Assembly (NCBI GenBank): GCA_026162565.1
Contig: JAOEIQ010000005.1
Location: 124,001 to 188,000, forward strand
Source: Flavobacteriaceae bacterium NBU2973
Lineage (GTDB): Bacteria > Bacteroidota > Bacteroidia > Flavobacteriales > Flavobacteriaceae
Length of the DNA: 64,000 nucleotides
Direction: 5' to 3'
Shown one piece after another: positions 1 through 8,555 of the stretch; position 1 is the first letter of the stretch, and every line of letters starts with the position of its first letter. The notes under the pieces are model-generated. The model worked only from the letters and a program-made list of their open reading frames with translations, made no database searches and was not told the origin of the DNA. Position numbers and translations under genes: made by a program.

Positions 1-170
1 TTGATTTAGGTGTTAATGCTGGCCATGATTTATCGCTCGATAATATTGCCTTTTTTAAACAAAATATCCCAGAATTATTAGAAGTGTCTATTGGCCATGC
101 TTTGATTTCCGAAAGCCTCTATTTAGGCATTGAAAATGTCATACAAATGTACTTACATAAACTACAATAA
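1..170 (+). CDS. pdxJ: Pyridoxine 5'-phosphate synthase, C-terminal end (partial)
   Basis: Only the last 55 codons are in the window, read from base 3. PdxJ condenses 1-deoxyxylulose 5-phosphate with 3-amino-2-oxopropyl phosphate in vitamin B6 synthesis, in the cytosol. The visible part contains the family's C-terminal signature, GVNAGHDL followed by a segment [16 protein letters not shown], which forms the last strands and helices of the TIM barrel and a phosphate-binding site. Its TAA stop shares its last A with the ATG of the hydrolase gene that follows, so the two are translationally coupled. The identification rests on recall of the family signature; the missing N-terminus lies upstream of the window. 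Confidence 0.88.
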   Translation, partial: DLGVNAGHDLSLDNIAFFKQNIPELLEVSIGHALISESLYLGIENVIQMYLHKLQ

Positions 171-934
171 TGTTATTACACTCAAATATATTAGGAGAAG
201 GACCACCATTTATTATACTTCATGGTTTTCTTGGCATGAGTGATAATTGGAAAACACTTGGTAGAAAATTTAGTGAAGAAGGTTATCAAGTTCATCTAGT
301 AGATCAACGTAATCATGGTCGCAGTTTTCATGATACCACTTTTGATTATGAAGCTCTCGCCGAAGACTTAAAACACTATTGTGAAGAACTTCAATTAAAA
401 AACATCGTTTTACTTGGTCACTCAATGGGAGGAAAAACAGCTATGGTATTTACCTCTCAATATCCAGATTTAGTTAGCAAGTTACTCGTTGCAGATATTT
501 CTCCAAGATATTATCCTGTGCATCATGATACCATTTTAGAAGGCTTATCCTCTTTAGATTTTAACACCATAAAAAGTCGTGGTGAAGCCGATGAACAATT
601 AAGTAATTATGTTCCTGAATTTGGAACACGACAATTTTTGTTAAAAAACCTATATTGGATTGAAAAAGAACAATTAGCACTTCGAGTTAATTTACCCGTT
701 TTAAAAGACAATGTTTCGGAAGTTGGAGAAGCATTACCAGCTCACTCTAACTTTGAAAAAGATACTTTATTTCTAAAAGGTGACAGATCAGAATATATAT
801 CAATAAATGACGAAGCAATTATAAAAAATCATTTTCCGTTAGCAAGAATTGAAACTATAAAAAATGCTGGTCACTGGCTACATGCTGAAAATCCAACAGA
901 TTTTTTTGAAGCTGTTATCAAGTTTATAAATTAA
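170..934 (+). CDS. Alpha/beta-fold hydrolase (YbfF-like esterase)
   Basis: A 254-residue cytosolic alpha/beta hydrolase with no signal peptide. The oxyanion motif HGF is at 18-20, the nucleophile elbow GHSMGG has Ser85, the catalytic Asp is probably in the LKGDRSEY segment near residue 207, and the catalytic His is His235 in the motif GHWLHAENP. DQRNHGRS at 45-52 and the GHW...ENP ending are typical of the YbfF/ABHD11-like esterase group, which hydrolyses short acyl esters or thioesters; the natural substrate is not known. The start codon overlaps the pdxJ stop by one base, so both are probably one transcript. The holin-like gene follows after 10 bases. Confidence 0.85.
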   Translation: MLLHSNILGEGPPFIILHGFLGMSDNWKTLGRKFSEEGYQVHLVDQRNHGRSFHDTTFDYEALAEDLKHYCEELQLKNIVLLGHSMGGKTAMVFTSQYPDLVSKLLVADISPRYYPVHHDTILEGLSSLDFNTIKSRGEADEQLSNYVPEFGTRQFLLKNLYWIEKEQLALRVNLPVLKDNVSEVGEALPAHSNFEKDTLFLKGDRSEYISINDEAIIKNHFPLARIETIKNAGHWLHAENPTDFFEAVIKFIN

Positions 935-944
935 AAAATAAATC

Positions 945-1292
945 ATGAAACTCATTATTCGTTTACTTTTAAATGCGCTCGCTGTTGTAATATTATCTAA
1001 ACTTTTAGATGGTGTTTTTGTAGACAATTACGTTACTGCCATTGGTGTTGCTTTGGTTTTGTCAATTCTAAATATTCTAGTAAAACCTGTTTTAGTAATT
1101 TTAACCTTACCAATTACCATACTAACATTGGGTTTATTTATGTTAGTAATTAATGCTTTAATTATTCTTTTAGCAGATAAACTAATAGATGGCTTTTCGG
1201 TAAGTAGTATTTGGATGGCTATGCTTTTTAGCATCTTACTTTGTCTACTACAATCACTTCTATATTCCTTATTAAAAGAAGATAAAAAATAG
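945..1292 (+). CDS. Small four-helix membrane protein, phage_holin_4_2/YvlD family
   Basis: A 115-residue, very hydrophobic protein with about four predicted membrane helices (roughly residues 3-20, 28-50, 53-77 and 88-110) and a short basic tail. The pattern of NILVKPVLVILTLPITILTLGL in the second and third helices is the hallmark of the YvlD/phage holin 4 superfamily (PF04020), a membrane family with no established function; it is not evidence of a prophage. It lies 10 bases after the hydrolase gene in the same orientation and ends before the strong promoter of tig, so it is likely the last gene of the pdxJ operon. Confidence 0.75.
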   Translation: MKLIIRLLLNALAVVILSKLLDGVFVDNYVTAIGVALVLSILNILVKPVLVILTLPITILTLGLFMLVINALIILLADKLIDGFSVSSIWMAMLFSILLCLLQSLLYSLLKEDKK

Positions 1293-1316
1293 CCTCATTA
1301 ACAAGACGTTAAAAAC

Positions 1317-1347
1317 TTTGTTGGAGTGTTAAAAAGTAGTATTTTTG
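1317..1347 (+). promoter_or_regulatory. Bacteroidetes-type promoter of tig
   Basis: A TTTG element at 1317-1320 and a TATTTTTG element at 1340-1347 are separated by 19 bases. This matches the -33 TTG / -7 TAnnTTTG promoter of Bacteroidetes. Transcription should begin near 1353, giving a leader of about 57 bases before the tig ATG. The leader contains the short inverted repeat GCCTTAAAGGC. Confidence 0.75.
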
Positions 1348-1409
1348 CACTCCTTTTTTAATGAAAGGAATTTAATGTTAAATGCCTTAAAGGCTTATAT
1401 CATATAACA

Positions 1410-2738
1410 ATGAATATAACTAGAGAAAACATCGATGAGCTAAATGCTGTTGTAAAAGTAGATATCGCTAAAGAAGATTATAGCGATAAAGTTGAAAAAA
1501 TATTAACAGATTACAGAAAATCTGCTAATATTCCTGGCTTTAGAAAAGGCCATGTCCCAATGGGATTGGTAAAAAAGCAATACGGAAAAGCTGTTTTGGT
1601 TGATGAGGTAAATAAATTACTTCAAGATGCTTTAAACAAGTATTTAACTGAAGAAAAATTAGATGTACTAGGTCAGCCTCTTCCAAAACCTCAAGATCAT
1701 ATTGATTGGAATTCAGACAAATTTTCTTTTGAGTTCGAATTAGGTTTAGCTCCAGAGTTTGATATAAAGTTAAAAGGCAAAAAAGCAATTACGCATTATA
1801 ATATTGTTGCAGATGATAAAATGATTGATGAGCAAGTAGAGCGTATTCAAAAACAATATGGTAAGATTATTTCTCAAGATACAGTTGAAAAAGACAGCGA
1901 AATAACTGGTACTTTCAAAAATGAAGAAAAAGAAATAGATAATACTGTCACTCTTACTCTAGATAAATTTAAAGGAAAAGCAACTGAAAAGAAATTTGTT
2001 GGTGCTAAAGTTGGAGATGTAATTACTTTAAAAACTAAAGGGCTTTATGATGATGATCACGAATTAATGCATGCCTTAAAATTAGGACATGATAAAGTTC
2101 ATGGTTTAAACATTGACGTTACTTTTACAATTACTGAAATTAACCAACGTGAATTAGCAGATTTAGATCAAGAATTGTTTGATAAACTTTTTGGGCCAAA
2201 AGCAGTGACTTCTGTTACTGAAATGAAAAACAAAATTAAAGAAGACTCTGAAAAGCAATTTAAGCAACAAGCAGATCAAAAATTATTAAACGATGTTACT
2301 GAATATTTAGTGGACAGTACAAAGTTTGATTTGCCTGCGGAGTTTTTACAAAAATGGATGCAAACAGCAGGTGAACAACCATTAGATGAATCTCAAGCTA
2401 AAGAGGAATATGAGAAATCTGAAAAAAGTTTACGTTACCAATTAATAGAAGGCAAACTAATTACTGATAATGATATTCAAGTAACTATTGAGGATATTAA
2501 AGATCATGCTAAAAACATGATTAAAATGCAAATGGCTCAATTTGGACAAATGAATCCTTCTGAAAAAGAATTAGAAGATATTGCTGCACGAGTATTATCT
2601 AATCAAGAAGAAGCAAGACGTATTTCAGAACAAATTATTAGTCAACGTTTATTGGATGTCTATAAAGAAAAAGCAAATCTTAAAGTAAAAGAATTATCTT
2701 ACGATAAGTTTGTAAAGGAAGTTTATGGCAATAAATAA
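1410..2738 (+). CDS. tig: Trigger factor, ribosome-associated chaperone
   Basis: A 442-residue trigger factor. It binds the ribosome exit tunnel through protein L23 and shields nascent chains. The N-terminal ribosome-binding domain carries the signature GFRKGHVP at 43-50 (consensus GFRxGxxP), and a long helical C-terminal chaperone domain runs from about 260 to the end. The central peptidyl-prolyl isomerase region (about 155-240) is poorly conserved, as is usual in Bacteroidetes, so isomerase activity cannot be assumed. The gene has its own promoter and a strong terminator, and sits immediately before clpP-clpX, the tig-clpP-clpX arrangement common across bacteria. Confidence 0.95.
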   Translation: MNITRENIDELNAVVKVDIAKEDYSDKVEKILTDYRKSANIPGFRKGHVPMGLVKKQYGKAVLVDEVNKLLQDALNKYLTEEKLDVLGQPLPKPQDHIDWNSDKFSFEFELGLAPEFDIKLKGKKAITHYNIVADDKMIDEQVERIQKQYGKIISQDTVEKDSEITGTFKNEEKEIDNTVTLTLDKFKGKATEKKFVGAKVGDVITLKTKGLYDDDHELMHALKLGHDKVHGLNIDVTFTITEINQRELADLDQELFDKLFGPKAVTSVTEMKNKIKEDSEKQFKQQADQKLLNDVTEYLVDSTKFDLPAEFLQKWMQTAGEQPLDESQAKEEYEKSEKSLRYQLIEGKLITDNDIQVTIEDIKDHAKNMIKMQMAQFGQMNPSEKELEDIAARVLSNQEEARRISEQIISQRLLDVYKEKANLKVKELSYDKFVKEVYGNK

Positions 2739-2774
2739 GCTTAACATCCTTTTAAGGAAATAATATGTATATTT

Positions 2775-2810
2775 AAGCGTTGAATTTATTTACAATTCAA
2801 CGCTTTTTTA
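2775..2810 (+). terminator. Rho-independent terminator of tig
   Basis: A perfect 12-bp stem (2775-2786 with 2794-2805) around a 7-base loop is followed by a run of Ts. It lies 37 bases after the tig stop codon. Confidence 0.9.
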
Positions 2811-2817
2811 TGAATGA

Positions 2818-2850
2818 AACTTTTTTGATATTATTATCAAAAAATAAGTT
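2818..2850. promoter_or_regulatory. Long inverted repeat upstream of clpP
   Basis: The sequence TTTTTTGATA (2821-2830) and its exact complement TATCAAAAAA (2835-2844) flank a 4-base spacer, and the symmetry extends outward to AAC/AAGTT with one bulge. It lies 66 bases before the clpP start. It could be an operator, or a weak transcription barrier. A plain terminator is less likely because the tig terminator is only 10 bases upstream. Confidence 0.4.
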
Positions 2851-2915
2851 GAATTCATGTTGATGAAAATCAAGATTCCAATTTATTTAATAAATAATTA
2901 CAAGATAAAACACAT

Positions 2916-3590
2916 ATGGATTACGCAAAAGAATTTGAAAAATTCGCCATAAAAGATCAAGGTATTAGCAGCACTTACTACAACAAAATAATGAGTAGTA
3001 TGTACCCAACTAACTTGACACCAAATATTATTGAAGAGCGTCAGATGAACATCGCTATTTTCGATGTATTCTCTCGTTTAATGATGGATCGTATTATTTT
3101 TCTAGGAACAGGAATTAACGATCAAGTAGCAAATATTATCCAAGCGCAATTACTGTTTTTAGAAAGTACAGATGCCTCTAAAGACATTCAAATTTACATT
3201 AATTCTCCTGGAGGAAGTGTTTATGCTGGACTAGGTATTTATGATACTATGCAATTTATCAAACCTGATGTTGCAACTATTTGTACTGGAATGGCTGCTT
3301 CTATGGGAGCCGTTTTATTATGTGCTGGAGAAAAAGGCAAGCGTAGTGCGTTACCACATTCTCGCGTCATGATTCACCAGCCATTAGGTGGTGCTCAAGG
3401 TCAAGCCAGTGATATAGAAATTACTGCGAGAGAAATTCTAATTTTAAAAGAAGAATTATATAAGATTATTGCCAAACATTCAGGACAAGATTACGATAAA
3501 GTTTATGCAGATTCTGATCGTGATTATTGGATGAAAGCTGACAAAGCGAAAGAATATGGTATGATTGACGACATATTAACTAGAAGTTAA
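2916..3590 (+). CDS. clpP: ATP-dependent Clp protease, proteolytic subunit
   Basis: A 224-residue ClpP serine protease that forms the double-heptamer proteolytic chamber used with ClpX. The catalytic triad is visible: Ser129 in GMAASMGA, His154 in VMIHQPLG, and Asp203 in DRDYWM. The oxyanion-loop glycine motif SPGGSV is at 97-102. The N-terminus is about 20-30 residues longer than in E. coli after propeptide removal, which is normal for this phylum. The clpX gene begins 7 bases after the stop, so the pair is one operon. An inverted repeat lies upstream. Confidence 0.96.
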   Translation: MDYAKEFEKFAIKDQGISSTYYNKIMSSMYPTNLTPNIIEERQMNIAIFDVFSRLMMDRIIFLGTGINDQVANIIQAQLLFLESTDASKDIQIYINSPGGSVYAGLGIYDTMQFIKPDVATICTGMAASMGAVLLCAGEKGKRSALPHSRVMIHQPLGGAQGQASDIEITAREILILKEELYKIIAKHSGQDYDKVYADSDRDYWMKADKAKEYGMIDDILTRS

Positions 3591-3596
3591 TAATTT

Positions 3597-4829
3597 ATGG
3601 CAAAAGAAGAATTAGAATGCTCATTTTGTGGTCGTAAAAAACCTGAAACCAATTTATTAATTGCAGGTTTAGACGCACACATTTGTGATCGTTGCATCGA
3701 ACAAGCTCATGGCATTGTTGTAGAAGAATCTAAACAATCTGATAATAGTGACTTATCTGCAGAGTTAATGTTACGAAAGCCACAACAAATAAAAGCGTTT
3801 TTAGACGAGTACATTATTGGTCAGGAGCATACTAAAAAAGTAATGTCTGTTGCAGTTTATAATCATTACAAGCGTTTACTTCAAATACCAACAGATGATG
3901 ATATTGAGATTCAAAAAAGTAATATCATTATGGTTGGGCAAACTGGAACAGGTAAAACCTTAATGGCTAAAACTGTGGCAAGAATGTTAAATGTCCCATT
4001 AGCCATTGTAGACGCAACCGTTTTAACAGAAGCTGGTTATGTAGGCGAAGATGTAGAAAGTATTTTAACAAGATTGCTTCAAGCAGCTGACTATAATTTA
4101 GAAAAAGCAGAAAAAGGTATTGTATTTATTGATGAGATAGATAAAATAGCTCGTAAAAGTGATAACCCTTCGATTACCAGAGATGTTTCTGGAGAAGGTG
4201 TACAACAAGCTTTATTAAAACTTTTAGAAGGAACCGTTGTAAATGTTCCACCAAAAGGTGGTCGTAAACATCCTGATCAAAAATTTATTGAAGTAAATAC
4301 AGAAAATATTTTATTTATTGCTGGTGGTGCTTTTGATGGTATTGAGCGTGTAATAGAAAAACGCTTAAATATGCAAGCCGTTGGCTATAGTGCTTCCATG
4401 AATGATGAAGCAGTTGACAAAGAACAAATACTACAATATATTATACCAAAAGATCTTAAAGACTTTGGATTAATCCCGGAGATTATAGGTAGACTTCCAG
4501 TGCTAACTCATATGAATCCTTTAGATGAAAATACCCTACGGGCAATTTTAACTGAACCAAAAAATGCGATTATAAAACAATATAAGAAGCTTTTTGCAAT
4601 GGATGAAATTGAGTTTAGTATTACTGAAGGTGCTCTTGAGTATATTGTTGCTAAAGCTATAGAATATAAATTAGGAGCCAGAGGTTTACGATCGCTTTGT
4701 GAAGAAGTGCTTACTGATGCCATGTTTGATTTACCAGGAAGTGATGAAAAAGAACTTAATGTAACCAAAGCATACGCCGAAGAAAAACTAACAAAAACGA
4801 AATTGAAAAAATTAAAAGCTGTATCTTAA
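3597..4829 (+). CDS. clpX: ATP-dependent Clp protease, ATP-binding subunit ClpX
   Basis: A 410-residue AAA+ unfoldase that recognises tagged substrates such as ssrA-tagged proteins and feeds them to ClpP. The N-terminal zinc-binding domain has four cysteines, Cys8, Cys11, Cys30 and Cys33. Walker A is GQTGTGKT at 114-121, and Walker B is IVFIDEID near 175-182. The sensor-2 region ends in the motif GARGLRS. Length and domain order are as expected for the family. It is co-transcribed with clpP and closed by a strong hairpin terminator 25 bases after its stop codon. Confidence 0.97.
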   Translation: MAKEELECSFCGRKKPETNLLIAGLDAHICDRCIEQAHGIVVEESKQSDNSDLSAELMLRKPQQIKAFLDEYIIGQEHTKKVMSVAVYNHYKRLLQIPTDDDIEIQKSNIIMVGQTGTGKTLMAKTVARMLNVPLAIVDATVLTEAGYVGEDVESILTRLLQAADYNLEKAEKGIVFIDEIDKIARKSDNPSITRDVSGEGVQQALLKLLEGTVVNVPPKGGRKHPDQKFIEVNTENILFIAGGAFDGIERVIEKRLNMQAVGYSASMNDEAVDKEQILQYIIPKDLKDFGLIPEIIGRLPVLTHMNPLDENTLRAILTEPKNAIIKQYKKLFAMDEIEFSITEGALEYIVAKAIEYKLGARGLRSLCEEVLTDAMFDLPGSDEKELNVTKAYAEEKLTKTKLKKLKAVS

Positions 4830-4853
4830 ACTTAAGAAATAGCATAAAAAAAG

Positions 4854-4883
4854 AAACCACTCTAAATTAGAGTGGTTTTTTTA
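4854..4883 (+). terminator. Rho-independent terminator of clpPX
   Basis: A palindrome of 12 bp per arm (4854-4865 and 4867-4878) centred on one base, with the right arm running into a T tract. The functional loop would be about 5 bases. It closes the clpP-clpX operon. Confidence 0.9.
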
Positions 4884-5052
4884 TTTTCGGATTATAATTA
4901 ATATTGAAAAAATATCTGTTGATTAATAGCTTTGTAAATGTAGTTTAATTTCTGTAAGATAAAAATTACTTTTAGGTGTTTTAGACCAACTTAAAACTAT
5001 TATCGTTTAAGCACATTTTAAAATTTTAAATCTTCGACGAACTACACAATCA

Positions 5053-5979
5053 TTACTTTTTTTCATTGTTTACTACAAAAACTTCTTCTAAATTAAATTT
5101 AGATTTTAATTGAAAACTATAAATATCAAAATTCCCTTTCCCTCCGGGTTTATTGGAAGAAAAATAACCTACGTTATTTTCTGTGAGCATAAATGCAACT
5201 TCATCGAAAGAGCTATTAATTGAATTATCAATACTTTCCGGAATTGTAAATTCCTTCTCAATTATATTGCTAACAAAAACGTCAAAGCCTCCTCTAGAAT
5301 CATGACCTTTGGATGAAAAATAAAATTCATTTCCATCTTGGGATAAAAAAGGAAACTTTTCATCATGTTCTGTATTAATAGTTTCGCCTAAATTTCTCGG
5401 TATACTTAAAGTACCATCATGATTAATATCTGAAACATAAATATCATAACCTCCTACAGAACCAGGTAGGTTTGATGAAAAATACAATTGCTTCCCATCT
5501 GAACTCACATGAGGATCCTCAATAGAATAATAACTATTTCTAGTTAACTTAACTTCATTAATCCATATGTTACTTGAATGAATATCTAAATCAGCCTTAT
5601 ACAATTGATAGTTATTAGAGTTTTTTCTCATACTTCTAGTATAATAAACTGTCTTCTGATCTCTAGTAAATGTAACCTGTCCTTCATTGTGTTTAGTATT
5701 TAAAGTTCTGGAAAACAAATGTGGATCTTCTAGTCCACCTGATTTGTCTACATCTAAACAAAAAAGTTCAGAATACGGTTCGTTAGTATTTTTATCAATA
5801 CCATTTCCTAATCCTCCTATCTTTTTTGAAGAGACAACTACGAGTTTATTTTTAAAAATTGCTGAAGGATATTCAGAGTACTTTGTGTTAATTTGAACGT
5901 TAGTAATATTAGAAACATTGTCTGATATTGGGAATAATGTAAATAGCGACAACACTATTGTAGGGATAATAGGTTTCAT
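5053..5979 (-). CDS. PD40 (WD40-like) beta-propeller protein, exported
   Basis: A 308-residue protein with an N-terminal hydrophobic signal (about residues 1-20) and at least four PD40-type repeats. Three of them share the form YFSSxxxGxxGGYDIYV, near residues 165, 215 and 270. Such repeats form TolB-like propellers; in Flavobacteriaceae they often sit in OmpA-family or T9SS-related periplasmic proteins, but here there is no OmpA domain and no sorting domain. The gene stands alone, convergent with clpX and separated from its neighbours by more than 140 bases on each side. The function is unknown; a periplasmic scaffold is an inference from the fold. Confidence 0.65.
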   Translation of the reverse strand: MKPIIPTIVLSLFTLFPISDNVSNITNVQINTKYSEYPSAIFKNKLVVVSSKKIGGLGNGIDKNTNEPYSELFCLDVDKSGGLEDPHLFSRTLNTKHNEGQVTFTRDQKTVYYTRSMRKNSNNYQLYKADLDIHSSNIWINEVKLTRNSYYSIEDPHVSSDGKQLYFSSNLPGSVGGYDIYVSDINHDGTLSIPRNLGETINTEHDEKFPFLSQDGNEFYFSSKGHDSRGGFDVFVSNIIEKEFTIPESIDNSINSSFDEVAFMLTENNVGYFSSNKPGGKGNFDIYSFQLKSKFNLEEVFVVNNEKK

Positions 5980-6120
5980 TTTGTGAGGGATTAATAGATT
6001 AATAGCTCTGTGAAGTTACCACACTAATACAAAAAAAATAATACTTGTTAGGTGTAAGATTCTATTTTTTCGATTAACTATTAACTATTGTAATTTCTAT
6101 CGATGAATAACCTTAATATA

Positions 6121-7635
6121 TTAAAAATTAAGTTTTAGCAAATCATCTAAATACATTCGAGAATTAGAGAGTCTTGGTACTTTATGTTGCCCTCCTAATT
6201 TATTATTTTCTTTTAACCAATCATAAAATAAATTCTCTCTGGCAATATTAATTTTAGGTTTATTAAGCGTCATATTGTTGTAGCGCTTTGCCTCATAATC
6301 AGAGTTTATAGCCTTTAAAGCATTATCAAATAACTCATTAAAATAATCAATATCATTTGGCATTTTCTTAAATTCAATCAACCACTCATGAGCTCCTTTT
6401 TCTTTTCCATTCATAAATATTGGAGCTGCTGTAAAATCAACTATTTCTGCTTTTGTCTTTTTGCAAACTTTTTTTAATGCATCTTCAGCGTTTTCAATAA
6501 TTAACTCTTCTCCAAAAGCATTTATAAAATGCTTGGTTCTTCCTGATACTTTTACACGATAAGGATTTATGGATGTAAAACGAACTGTATCTCCAATTTT
6601 ATAACGCCAAAGCCCAGCATTTGTAGTAATAATTACTGCATAATTTTTGCCGATTTCTACATCGCTTAAAGGAATTGCTTTTTCATTTTCGGATCCATAA
6701 GTATCCATTGGTATAAATTCATAGAAAATTCCATAATCTAACATGAGCAATAATTCACTAGAATTATTTTGGTCTTGTATAGCAAAAAATCCTTCTGAAG
6801 CATTATAGATTTCGTAATATTTAAAATCTCTTTTAGGCAATAAAGATTTATATTGATCCATATAAGGTGTGAAACTTACCCCTCCATGAAAATAAACTTC
6901 AAGGTTTGGCCAGATATCAAAAAGGCTCTTCTTTTCAGTATGTTCTAACACATTATTTAAAAGTACCAGCATCCAAGAAGGAACTCCTGCTAAACTAGTT
7001 ACGTTCTCATTTATAGTTTCATAAACTATTGCTTGCATTTTATATTCCCAATCACTCATTAGTGACACCTTGCTACTTGGTGTACTGCTAAACTCGGCCC
7101 AAAACGGCATATTATCTATTAGTATTGCAGACAAATCTCCAAAAACGGTTCCGTTTTCCTCATACAAATCTTTACTACCACCTAATCGCAGGCTCTTACC
7201 AGTGAATAATTGTGAATCCTCATTGTTGTTTAAATACATACATAATAAATCCTTTCCAGCTGCATAATGACAATCTTCAAGAGATTCCATACTAACTGGA
7301 ATAAACTTACTTTTAGCATTAGTGGTACCACTAGATTTTGCAAACCATTTTATAGGCGTTGGCCAAAATATATTTCGCTCCCCTTTTCGAGAGCGTTCTA
7401 TTTTATCTTGGTAATCTTCGTAACTAGAAATTGGAATTCTTTCAGCAAAGTCCTTGTAGGTTTTAATAGAATCAAATTCATATTGTTTTCCTAATTCAGT
7501 GTCTTTAGCTATGTCTATTAAATTTAGAAGTAATTCGTTTTGTACGTCATTAGGATATTTTAAAAACAATTCTATTTGATGAAATCGCTTTTTTAAAAAC
7601 CAGGAAGCAATAGAATTTACTAAAGGAATTGGCAT
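6121..7635 (-). CDS. GH3 auxin-responsive-promoter family protein (acyl-adenylating enzyme)
   Basis: A 504-residue member of the GH3 family of acyl-AMP-forming enzymes (not glycoside hydrolase family 3). In plants the family joins acyl acids such as indole-acetate or jasmonate to amino acids; the bacterial substrate is unknown. The adenylate-binding motif SSGTTNAKSK is at 101-110, and the conserved YNASEGFF segment is near 278-285. Length is normal for the bacterial branch. It is divergent from the DUF2797 gene, with start codons 45 bases apart, and a TATTTTTG element on the minus strand at 7667-7674 fits its promoter. No signal peptide is seen. Confidence 0.82.
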   Translation of the reverse strand: MPIPLVNSIASWFLKKRFHQIELFLKYPNDVQNELLLNLIDIAKDTELGKQYEFDSIKTYKDFAERIPISSYEDYQDKIERSRKGERNIFWPTPIKWFAKSSGTTNAKSKFIPVSMESLEDCHYAAGKDLLCMYLNNNEDSQLFTGKSLRLGGSKDLYEENGTVFGDLSAILIDNMPFWAEFSSTPSSKVSLMSDWEYKMQAIVYETINENVTSLAGVPSWMLVLLNNVLEHTEKKSLFDIWPNLEVYFHGGVSFTPYMDQYKSLLPKRDFKYYEIYNASEGFFAIQDQNNSSELLLMLDYGIFYEFIPMDTYGSENEKAIPLSDVEIGKNYAVIITTNAGLWRYKIGDTVRFTSINPYRVKVSGRTKHFINAFGEELIIENAEDALKKVCKKTKAEIVDFTAAPIFMNGKEKGAHEWLIEFKKMPNDIDYFNELFDNALKAINSDYEAKRYNNMTLNKPKINIARENLFYDWLKENNKLGGQHKVPRLSNSRMYLDDLLKLNF

Positions 7636-7666
7636 GGATTAGTTATCTTTACAAGGACTAAAATAA

Positions 7667-7674
7667 CAAAAATA
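7667..7674 (-). promoter_or_regulatory. Probable -7 promoter element of the GH3-family gene
   Basis: Minus-strand TATTTTTG, matching TAnnTTTG, 32 bases upstream of the start codon. No clear -33 TTG was found at the usual distance, so only the -7 element is claimed. Confidence 0.5.
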
Positions 7675-7679
7675 GTTTT

Positions 7680-8474
7680 ATGCTTTACAAGGGTGTTCTT
7701 ACAAAAATGCAGACCGAATTTCAAGAGCCAATTCAGTACTATTTGGTATTTGAGAACGATTTTATACACATGAATCAATTACTAAATAAGAACATCCATA
7801 TCGAATTTACTGGCTATCAATGCTTAAACTGTAGTTTAGATAAAGACATATATAGACAAGGGTTTTGTAAATCTTGTTTTTTTGAAATCCCACAAGCTGC
7901 AGACTGGATTATGAGACCAGAATTAAGCACTGCTCATTTAGATAAAGAAGATCGAAATTTAGAATATGAAAAAATGGTGCAATTACAACCACATATTGTC
8001 TATTTAGCTAATTCCAGTAATGTTAAAGTTGGTGTTACCAGAAAGAGCCAAGTTCCAACACGTTGGATAGATCAAGGTGCTCACGAGGCAATCGAAATAG
8101 CAGAAGTTCCAAATCGTTATTTAGCTGGAATAACTGAAGTCGCCTTAAAAAATCATGTAGCAGACAAAACCAACTGGCGTAAGATGTTGAAAAATGAGAT
8201 TGAGGATGAAAACTTGACTGAATGGAGAGAAAAACTTTTAATTCACGTCCCTGAAGAAGTAAAAGACTATATTATTCAAAATAATAGTGAAACCCACTTA
8301 CAATTTCCTGTATTAGATTATCCAAATAAGCCTTCTAGTATCAATCTCAAAAAAATAGGCAATTATTCTGGCAAGCTGACAGGAATAAAAGGTCAATATC
8401 TTATTTTTGAAGATAATATGGTTTTTAATATTAGAGCAAATGAAGGTTTAGTTGTTAAAATAGCCATTGATTAA
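7680..8474 (+). CDS. DUF2797 domain protein with zinc-type cysteine cluster
   Basis: A 264-residue protein of the DUF2797 family. A cysteine cluster CLNC at 48-51 and CKSC at 63-66 could bind zinc. It is followed by a segment VKVGVTRKSQVPTRW near 118-132, which resembles the GIY-YIG nuclease core (a short strand with Gly, then Arg within the next helix); that resemblance is my inference and the family has no proven activity. No signal peptide is present, so a cytosolic place is expected. It is divergent from the GH3-family gene and is followed by the glucan-locus regulator after 81 bases. Confidence 0.7.
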   Translation: MLYKGVLTKMQTEFQEPIQYYLVFENDFIHMNQLLNKNIHIEFTGYQCLNCSLDKDIYRQGFCKSCFFEIPQAADWIMRPELSTAHLDKEDRNLEYEKMVQLQPHIVYLANSSNVKVGVTRKSQVPTRWIDQGAHEAIEIAEVPNRYLAGITEVALKNHVADKTNWRKMLKNEIEDENLTEWREKLLIHVPEEVKDYIIQNNSETHLQFPVLDYPNKPSSINLKKIGNYSGKLTGIKGQYLIFEDNMVFNIRANEGLVVKIAID

Positions 8475-8555
8475 ACCAAACATTCTTGTATAGTTAGTTA
8501 AACTACTTTTCAAAAACCCTACAAAGTCTTATATTGCATTATATTTCAATAAAAT

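Noticed and set aside
945-1292. Prophage holin
   Set aside because: The holin-like name comes from a general membrane family; no lysin, capsid or integrase genes are near.
6121-7635. Glycoside hydrolase family 3 enzyme, because of the name GH3
   Set aside because: The SSGTTNAKSK motif shows the acyl-adenylating GH3 family; it has no beta-glucosidase motifs and is not part of the glucan locus.
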